A stretch of DNA of 64,000 bases from assembly GCA_921293015.1 (NCBI GenBank), contig OV121082.1:25123497-25187496 (forward strand). The letters are read 5' to 3'. Within the stretch, counting starts at the first letter, position 1; each line of letters starts with the position of its first letter. Below are positions 13,001 to 24,100 of the stretch, in pieces. The stretch comes from Phorcus lineatus (Eukaryota > Mollusca > Gastropoda > Trochida > Trochidae). A model generated the notes under the pieces. The model did no database searches and had not been told where the DNA came from. It was given only the letters and a program-made list of their open reading frames with translations. The position numbers and the translations under genes were made by a program.

Positions 13001-16000
13001 CTTAATTACCTCAATTCATTAACATATTATGCCCAGTTTATAGTTTAACCCTTCTCTTAGTTATCTATCATGATGATCCCTGGATATCCCAAAACACCTA
13101 GGCCATCACCTTTCCGGCAGATGGAACATGCTTTAACGGAACTTGAACTTTTTTAAGGTGGGAAATTGGCTTGCTTTAACTTTTGGTTTCAGGGTCAAAG
13201 TCGTTTCAGGACATTATCCCTGTCTCCCCTAACTTTCGCCCAAAGTCCCTTTGAAATGTCCAGGCGAAAGTGTTTCTGGTCACCAGTTAACATTCTTGAC
13301 ACCCATCTTGAAGAGAGTTGGCTCATTTGAAGAACCTCTGTCAGTATTGTATCTACCGGCTCACAACTAACGCCCAGTGTCTCAACTATGTGTTGAATGG
13401 TCTCACGTCTGTCTGTACACACTATGTATGTCGTGAACAACATCAACTTGAACATCACTGGTTGAGGTTCTTGGCCGACCAGACCTTGCATTATCTTCAA
13501 CACTATACCGGCCACGTTTAAATTGATAAAAATGGCAAAAGTAGAAACAATATGATTAGTAGGAATTTGATATTCTTCTCTGTGTTTAAATAGCTGCTGT
13601 CTGTGTCGAAAGAATGTATATGGGCCTTTCGTTTGGAGTTGAAAGTTACTTTATGTTAAATATCTTTCCCTATTTTTAACACCCTGTTCACACTGGGTAT
13701 GTTTATCTGCAAGGCTTCCACTATTTCCTGATTGCCTTCACCGAATTTTCATCTTGTCGCCATAGGAAAGCTTCTTTCAGCCATTGATAGCACGAAAACG
13801 CTTATCAGTACTCTCATGCATCTTGTGTTCTAGTTTGAGCCATTTCATTCGTAAGTTATTTATAGGCTATACGAGGTAAATCCGGTGATGGCTATCGGGA
13901 ATGTTAGAGCCTCGCAGATAAATTCATATTTGGTAGTAGGATGCAATTCTCATGACTTGTATTCAATTTCAGGAAAATTGCTTTTAACTCTTTCTGTAAC
14001 CTGGACTGGAACAGGAACCGGAAGTATAACAATCTCAACAGGAAATGAGGAAACAGGTTCACTCTGTAACGTCTCTGAGACAATAACAACTGACAACACT
14101 GTGTTTGAGGCCAATGTCACTCTCGCTTCAGAGTTGGACTGTGATTTTGTAAGTGGTATACATTGGTCGGCATACAATCTTTAAACTATACATAACATCT
14201 TGAATAAAAATACTATCAAAGTCAGATGTTGAAATATGCTTATACATATCATAGCTAATGGAACGAATATACAAATGAAATTAACTGTCTGATGTATGTG
14301 AATCCTAATACATATCATAAATAATGGAACGAATATACAAATGCAATTAACTGTCTAATGTATGTGAATCCTAATACATAGCATACCTAATATACAGCTG
14401 CAGACCAAAAGTTTGTTCACATACCTGCGAATCGTAGTGCAAATATCATATAAGTTGGCATGTCTTTGAAGCATCGTAGCATTGCCAAAAAGAAATGGAT
14501 TATTTTGAATGTTCAATACAGAAGAGAAGACCCATTGCAACTTTACGTAATCGTATGCCATACCCAACAGTTAACCGTAATAATTTTTGGAAGGTCACTG
14601 AAGTGACCAGGGGTCAAAATTTCGAAAACAGTAGTTTTTATTTTTCTCTACAAATTCCTTATTAGGTGACTAACACCTTTAAATACAAATCATATTTGTT
14701 CGTTTACATTAAGTCAATAGGAGTTTTCTGATTTTGTTCTCCAAGAGTCAAAATGGAACATTTTAATTGAAATTTTGGGAAATCGTAATTTCGAAAATGT
14801 GACCCCTTCTGTCCATTTAATCATGCCAAAATTCTAATTTTTGCTCAAGAGACGAGACAATCCCACAATAAATTCATAAATGTCTTCTCTAAACTTTGAC
14901 AATTGGAGATCCTGTGTCAGTTCTGCTGAACGTCTTTTATTTACATTCAGACCCAACCCAAATTACATGATATTTGCACTAAGATACAGTATAAAGTGAA
15001 CAAACTTTTGATATGCAGCTGTAACGAATATACAAATACAATTAACTGTCTTAATCAGTTTCCTTACATGTAGTCCTGCTCCACAAAAAGAAGCCATTAT
15101 ATCATTGTGTGGCATCATTCAGCAAGTAAAAACTTTCCAAAAGCTTTTTAAAATTGGAAACTAGGGCCACATGCTTTGTAACTCCTCAGGAGTAATTCAA
15201 TATATTACCTTAGGGGCCACAGGGTCAACACATTTGTAAATTATAACCCTAATAAGCTTGTCTGTAGTCTTTACACAACGTTTCAACTTTCTTGGAGTAT
15301 CGCTTCTCATGAAGACGAAAATATCTCGCGCTTGAATCTGTAATTAAACTTCGAGCAAAGGGCTGTTCTAATTCTCAATAAGGACAAGTGTTTTCATTGA
15401 CCTTGATATTTTGGGACATGAAATTTCAGATGTTGGTATTCCAGCTGATACGTTTTAGGATTTTAAGAACAAAACCTGTTTTTAAAATAATATTTCTCAC
15501 TGATTTATGGTCCCTGGCGGAGAGCAGATTAAGGGTGGAAGTGAGCCTTGCCCATTTTTATCTTGTTTTTCTTTTATGATAGCTGGTCCCGTTGACCTAT
15601 TTTAGAGAAGAAAACGAAAACAAGTTTGAGGACCTGGCTCCTGTGACTCTTATAGGGGCTACTTGGTCACCAAATCTATAAATGAAAAATCTCAATAGTC
15701 AAGGAGTCTGTACACAACATTCCATATTTCTAGAGTCAGTGCTTCTATAGTAGAAGTCGAAAAACACACCGGGGGCAATGCGATGGCAAATGAACTGAAA
15801 TTGATATCATGTAAAGCCTTGCATTATAATATTAGAAGAATATATTCTAGTGTACAGCACCGTTTCTGAAGCGTAGTCAAGTTCAAGTTAGAAATATAAA
15901 CCAAATGAACATTCGCGGATGAAAATATGTCATTAGAGATTATCAATCGGAAACAAGGTAGCCACGGTATCAAATTAAATTCACCATGTTTTTTATATTT

Positions 16001-17934
16001 TGCATTCCTACCTTCTGCAGAATTCTGACACAAGGAACCTTTTATTTCTTGCTGAAGAAGAAGGAAACCAGGCACCAGTGAGTATACATTTGATTACGAC
16101 TTTCCATTCATTCCTCACGGTTTCATTGACTTTTCATACAAATTAATTATTAGCCATTCTGATGATACCCAATACATAATGATATCGATATTTTCTCGCC
16201 ATTTTTTCTACAGTTCTGAAACGAATGCTGAATAGTTTTTTTCCAATCTGCAATCTATATATGTATATCATCTTTGGAAATCTGAATCCCCGTGATTGAG
16301 ACTAAATATATTTTTTGCAAGAAATGTGAACTGTTGATAAATCTACGTCTAACAACTGAAAATGTACAACTGTAAATAAACTTTACAGCTATTATCGCAT
16401 TTTTCCAAGAAAATGTTAAATGCACGCCATTTACTTGAAGGCTTTCGCGAATAATTTACATCTGTATTATAATGAGGTTTTTTTTTATAGAAAGGTTTTA
16501 TTGTTCAGATTCAAAAACCAATGCTCCTCTTCATTCGTGACATCAACGACAACAAGCCGCGCTTCAGGAACTTACCCTATGAGTGCAGTCCTCCGGAGGT
16601 AGTAAAATCATTCGAATAAAACAGTCTGATTCCAAAACATCCTGTCCCGAGCAGCCAATCAAATACGCTTTAAACATTTGAAACCAATATACTTACATTC
16701 GCAAAATTACTAATTAATCGCGTAAAGGAATTCTACTTTTAGCTTGTTTTAAAGGAAAGTCATTCACAATACCAGCAAAGGGAGGTAATAGCATTATCCC
16801 GTCAAGCCCTCCTTTGATCTTATGTTTTCGGTGAGAATTATTTGTATTGTTTCTAATACCATCTGCACAAAATGCAAATATCTAAATTACCTTTTTAAAA
16901 TCTTCTATTTTCATACTACCTGATATGTTATAATTTGAAAAATCTTGTGAAAATGTGATTCATAAAATTTTCAATCGATTAAGGATACTGAAAACGGAGC
17001 TGAGATATTTTCTGGTATCGAAGTATGGGACCCGGATCCGACATCAGATATTAGCTTCATTGGCATCGTAAGTATGGACCATGATTGGTTAAATGGCTCT
17101 TTGCACTCAACACAAAGGAAGTTGCCCAGGAAGGCAAACTCGCCCCAGTCTTCATCTTCCTGAAAGAAATAAGCCTTGCTGCATCACGACAGAATTTGTG
17201 TGCAGCTTTAATCATCGGCAATATTGAGTTTAATGATTGGATTATCAAGATCAAGTACAGCAAGTAACGAAACGTAGAAAAGAAGAGTTGACAGTTTGTT
17301 GAAATGACAAGGATACTTAGTTATGCAGTTAAAATGTACTAATCAATTCCGTATTCCGCAACAATTTTGAAATATAAATAACGCATCAGTCTGAAACTCT
17401 TTCAAAAGCGATTCAAGTAAAGCAAGTGACATAAGTGACTTTCAGATTAGGTATTATTATAAACTAATTTTGTTATATCTTTAAATTTTTAATTGTTTAG
17501 TTAATATTTAGTGCCATCTTAAACATAATTTCTGTACTCAATTAAGTTGATATTTTATGCAATTAATACTGTGTGAGATAATTTTGATTGTGTTTATGGA
17601 TATATCAATACGTGTCTCCTGTAATATTTGCTTTCAACTAAAGGTCCCAGACGCCTCCACCGACGGTATATTTCGACTAGAAAAGTCGGGAGACAAAGCG
17701 GCAAGGATCATTCTGACGGACTATCTTGATTATGAGAGTAAAAATTCCTACACCCTCACGATAGCAGCTAGGGTAAGTTGGTCTGTCGTTCTGAGTAATT
17801 TATCTTGATTGCCAACATTTTTTCAGAAGAAGGTGATACATGTATAAAAAACACACATCCATACCAAAACAATGCTTTTACCATTTGTACATCAAAGCAT
17901 ACAAACATACGTCTGTCCTTATATCTTAACATAC

Positions 17935-17965
<31 letters not shown>

Positions 17966-18139
17966 CATACATACATACATACATACATTCATACACATAC
18001 ATACATACATACATGTACATACATACATACATACATACATACATACATACATTCATTCATACATATACATACATACATACATACATACATACATTCATAC
18101 ATATACATACATACATACATACATACATACATACATACA

Positions 18140-18171
<32 letters not shown>

Positions 18172-21100
18172 CATACATAAAACAGGATAAGTTGACTGAG
18201 TCAAGAAAATGCTCTTCGAGGTTAACAACTTTTACGAAAATTGTGCACACAACAATTCATCATTTGTTTCATTATGTGCACTTAAGTAGGCTTCTTCAGT
18301 TCAAATTAGCTATCTTAAGGCATGAAAACACAATGTACTCACTTTAGCTTTCTATAGATGCACTGAAAAACGTATTATTACTCTCTACAATTGACCTGTA
18401 GTCAACAATGAAAAAGTTAAGTCGGCTGCAGTCGACATAGCGATAAAAAACATCTATGGTCAGCACAAAAGGAAAAAAATAAATGGGCAGTTGAAAACGT
18501 CTGAACTAGTAATGTGTGCAGTTTTTTTATTAACTTTCTGAGCATAGGATAAAAAATGTAATATTGTATAACAACTTAACCTAATTACAAATGTAGTGTA
18601 AGCATTGTTATTGGAATAAATTAGCGAGCGTCGTTTTCCCTCTTCTGGCTGTAAACAAAATTTGAGTATTTCCTATATCGTATTTCATACGTTCATGCGA
18701 TTAGGCAACGTTGCATTAAATAGATTCGGCCTTTTAGAATTAACTAAATTATCTGAATATGTACATATTTTTTAATCAAAATATTAATCAAAACTCAAAA
18801 CCTATCATTTTTCAAGCTATTACTCATAGACATTACTTCATGATATTTTCCCACTGACTGATTTATCTGACTTTGTGTACTATATTTATTCATATGCTTA
18901 AATTCATACTCTTCTCTTAGATTTTACTTATGCCAATACTTCTCACCATTACCTTTTATTCTAACATGTATATGCGCTTAGAGCATGCACATTGTGTATG
19001 GATATAGCGCTTTACATTATACTTATTATTATTTGTTAAATAACTTACGAGGTAGACTTCCTAAGTGCGTATCGTTAGTAACATCGAGAGATATGCGTTA
19101 TCTGTGCATTCGATATATATAGGAAGTATTGGTGTGCACTAGAGACAAGCATCTTGCGTGATGTATGACTAAATCAGTCTTGCTCTCCAGGACAACGGTG
19201 GACTGAACGAGACGACAACAGTGTTGGTGTCAGTTGTAGACGTTCAAGACACGCCCCCTTTCTTCCTCTTCGACGTGTACAGAGGGGCAGTACTTGAGAA
19301 CAAACTACCTGTATGTATTACTATACACAACCACATCCTGTTTATCAGTAATGTCCTGATTCTCATCACAGCATTTCCCTCATAAAGCTCAGCGCTGCAT
19401 TTTTATCGCTTTGTAGCCAACGAAATGTCGATATCAAGGAATCTGAATCTTATGGGCTTGTTCATTATAGTGATACGAGGGACACGCCGATATGAGGCGA
19501 ATAAGAAAGCTTAACGTATACGATGTGATAGAGCAGGTTTGCCGATTATGCATATTGTTTATTTGAGAGTAATATTTTAATAAACATTTAATTATTAGGG
19601 TCTTTAAGTCTCCATTTCTTTAAATGCTCGTCTAAGGACCGAAAACCGAGGACAACATCATACGCTAAACAAGTCTTTATTTCGGACCATATTTATCCTA
19701 ATACTAAGTTTGAACCATCGCATTTTGCTTCAGGTAACCGGCATAGAAAACTCATAGGTATCTATGTTCACTGTACTTTAATATTTGAGGGGACATTCTT
19801 GATAAGTATGTGTCCTTCGTGTAGAGTTACTAAAATACAAAAATGTTTTTAGAGATCATTGCACATTTATTGAAAATACAATGAGAAGTTAAAGCCGATT
19901 GAACGATGTTTTTAAGACGTCTTTTCGTTTTTTCCAAAGGGCACCTCAGCTATACAGGTACAGGCGGAGGATGGAGATGGCGACAGAAACACAAAGAATG
20001 AGATCGCTTATTCCATCATAGAAGGTATATATTTAGGAAATTAAAACAATAATGTAACTTTTTAGATTATGGATAAAATTTTACACAATGACCTTAAGAA
20101 AATTCCGATGGCAAGCATCCTGTATTCTTAATAATGCGCGCTGGACATATTTTATCAATTTTATAAACCGACAACTGATTATGATTTCGTTGATTTGACT
20201 GAAAAAGCAAAGCAAAATGAGTACAAAACGACCGTAAAATATCCTACAACCAGAAACCAGACTATAGTTATAGAAGGGTGTATGCATGGCAGTCCTTAAG
20301 CTCAGCAGTTGTGGTACAGTGGTATTGGGACGGGAGTATGGCGTATGTGGATTTGAGACCGAATATCGCCAAAACATTTGCAGATCGAAAATAGAAATTT
20401 GGATGTTTTTCATAAGTAAAAGTTAGTGAACACCGTGACTTTACCAAAAATAAGAAATCTCTTCATTGAGGTAGAATCATATGGAGAGGAATTTTCCAAC
20501 ATAATATCCTGCTAGGTAGTGTGATTCTGTTCACTTGATAATAACCTACATCCCTTGGGCATTATAATGTCGTTAATCTTAATAATGCCCTCCAAGAGTG
20601 ACGTCACCAAATTTTAATAATGTCTGTTTAAAGAGCCACTCCGTGATTTTCATAACATATTATTTACCTTTCATACTTACCTAACTGTCATATGTGGTGA
20701 TATAAAATCAAAACATCTTAACTTTTCATGTCCAAAAGACATATTTATGACAAATACTGGTTTTCCATGAAAATTTAAAAACATCCGTAAAAATGCACAG
20801 AGGTGTAGATATCACGTCCATTATACATTGACACTAGTTATATAACCTAACAAACACTATCAACTCCTAACTGCCCTCCTGGCTGTTTTAGATAAGTCTC
20901 CAAAATTACGTTTGACTATTTGACGCGCGCCACTGTCCGGTTTTCGATCAGAATTGCAAAGTTTTACCTTCATATTGTCACTGTAAAAAAAACAACAAGC
21001 CTTAAAATGTGTATTTTTAGTAACAGTCGATACTTCGCGATCAAATGACACCTTTGATTAAGTTTGGCATATATGACTCTAACAACTCACGGAGTGGCTC

Positions 21101-24100
21101 TTTAAGGGACTCTTTGGTAACTTTCCATGCGTGAAGAAAGTATGTCGTTTCAGATGACACGCTTTCACTTTTATCAGTAATGAATAAGTAAAAGTTATTC
21201 TACGTCTTTACGATTAATATGCCAACCGCCTTTGTTATCATTGTATAGATATATCTAAGGATTAGTCTATTTATTGTGAGGTAACTGCATGTTTTGGAAC
21301 TACTTCCAAGTATGTTTTATTACCAGTTTTAGTTTTTTCTACGATTAGACCCTTTAACAACTCCTCATACCGGGTTACAAATAACTTGCAATACATTATT
21401 TCTTAGTTCTATTAGAATACTTCATCTTTAAAATTCTAATTATCAAAATGTTTATAGCAGCGTTATCTGGAATCGAACTCGCAAACTCTCGCATCCAGCC
21501 GGTGACCCTACCATTAACGTGCAGAAGGCTGCTTTTGGGGTCATGATTTACTGTTATATTTTATTCTATATTTTTTCGGGAGGAGGGATATATTTCATTT
21601 GCGCTTTACATACATGTAGGACGATGTGCACTCAAAACAATTTCACAATTGCTTTCACTAGTATGTCAAATATGAATGACGGTATAACTGGCAGAGAAAA
21701 CTTTCGAGGTGGCTTTTACCTTCTTTCTAAGCTAACCTCAGGAGTTCTTAATGTCTAACAAACCCCATCCGAGTGATTTCTCCCTGACGTCAAATAATGC
21801 GGTATCAGATCCTATTAATAAATAACAACGACAGTTTACGCTTTATTTTATAGAACCTTTATGTAAAGATGTGGAATACAGTGCAGTGAGTTAGTAAAAC
21901 CTCTCTTAAAACCTATGATTAAATTATTGTGGTGGGTACATCAACCACTTTAAATATTTTGATTTGCTACCAATCGACTTGATAAAAATTACTGCAACTT
22001 TAAGGGCCATATTGAATACAAAGTATGTGGTTATGTAAAGGGAATTAATTAAAGGCTATAAACTTTTTATACGGCTGTAAAATCATTTTAAAATTTTCAA
22101 AATTAGAAGTAAACTATGATCACGCTGGTGTTAATGCTTTCCTTAGTTCCTTATTATATATATTCAGACACATTCGCCAGTAATTTCATACATCTAGTGT
22201 ATAAATATTATCTGACGATCACCACCCACCATGTGTATGACCCTTTACCACCAAGGATGGTTGTTACGCTGCAGGTCGTAGTGACCTGTTCCAGGTGGAC
22301 AATACGACAGGTGTCGTGTCCAGTGTGGGGACCATAGACAGGGAGGATCCTGCTGTAGTTGATGTCAACGGTGTCTTCCAACTAACTGTGCAGGTATCTA
22401 TATTAGATATAGTAGTTGGCCATGAACTATTCATTTTATTATTATTTATTCAAGCCCGTCCATCGAAATACATATGTCCTGATCGGGCGCCTTCAACACA
22501 GGTAGCAAAGAAGAGGTCGTGATTACCAAGGAAATATATTTTTAAAGCCAGGGCTTCTTATTTAGGAAGTTATATTGGTAGATATTTTACCATCAACAAT
22601 GGCGAGTGCGGGACGAATCGTAACACATTTACGTATGTTTCAGATTTAGCTCTATCTATATATGTATAAGTATATTGTATTAAACTTAAAGTAATCCGCA
22701 TTTACGGTTAATCATATTTTGGTTTTGTCTGAAGAGTAGTCAAGGTTTTTTATAATGTTAATATAAACATTGAGTGCCATGCCGTCCAAGCTATGTCATT
22801 AGGCCCAAGCATTGTCTTAAGAGTAGTCATAGTATTTCATAATGTTAATATAAACATTTAGTGCCATGCCGTCCAAGCTATGTCATTAGGCCCAAGCATT
22901 GTCTGAAGAGTAGTCATAGTATTTCATAATGTTAGTATAAACATTTAGTGCCATGCCGTCCAAGCTATGTCATTTTGGCCAAGCATTGTCCGAAGAGTAG
23001 TCAAAATATTTCACAATGTTAATATTAACACGGAGTGCCATGGCATCAAAGCTATGTCATTAGGCCCAAGATAGTTGTCTGTCTGTTTTTCTCCAAGTCT
23101 AGCTCTTGCAACAATAACCTCGGAGTCATAGTTAACCCTACATATTTCAACCAGGCGGAGGAGTTGAACGGTTCGCTGCCCCAGTACGGCAACACGACGG
23201 CGACGGTGTTAGTGTTTATCACCATAGAGGACGAAAACGACAACAGCCCAACCTTCAACACCACAGCTCCCTACACTGCCTTCGTCCGGAGCGACATCCC
23301 AGACGACTCGCTCATCTACTTCGGAGGGGACGGCTATATGAGTGTGTACGACAGGGATCAGGTATGTCTCCTTGTTTCTCATAAGAATTCTAAGTAAGTA
23401 TGAATATAGCATAATGAAGAGCGCCCGAATATATCTGCCAATTTACATGGAAGGCATCAATTAATGTAGTTTATTTTGGCGCCTCAAGGTGTATGGAAGG
23501 GAATCGATATAGGAAAAGATATACCACAGTGATTTTATGTACTTGTATATTCTTAGTTGCTTCTGATTTTTTTATCATATATATTACATCTTTATATATC
23601 CGTTTATCATACCATAATGCTTTCTGAGACTTCATACTGTGTATATTGGCGCTCTTTTGCTTTCAAGCATTAAAAGGTTACCTTTATTATTCTGACTGTA
23701 AAGTCAACAAGTTTGCTAGAAAAAGCTAACAATATATTTTGGTATGATGCAACCTCGAATTAAACCCTTGCGGGTCCGTAAATCCATGAAGTACGGCATT
23801 TAATAAATGTTAATATTATCATAATTTTTTTTTATCCTTGTTTTTTTTTTACAACGAAATAATAGTTACTCTTCATGGTTCGGTCAGAACGTAAGGTGAC
23901 GGAATATGTACATAACACGGGGAAGGAAAGTAACCGCTAAAATACATTATCTGTAATTTACTTGTACTTGAAAGTGCATGTTTGTATCAAACAGTTTACT
24001 ACTCACTTGAGCTAAAGACCTTGGCAACTTAAAACTTTGCACATAAAGGATGTTTATTAGTCCCTTAAATTTACCGAGTTTACTGAGGTTAAATGAACAT

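Noticed and set aside
13885..14184. A 99-codon plus-strand frame starting at ATG 13885
   Set aside because: It overlaps cadherin exon 3 but its first ~29 codons lie in the intron; the acceptor at 13973 and phase agreement with exon 2 explain the coding part.
17768..18347. Long open frames with Tyr/Ile/His/Thr or Cys/Met/Tyr/Val periodicity on both strands
   Set aside because: They are direct translations of the TACA microsatellite inside cadherin intron 7.
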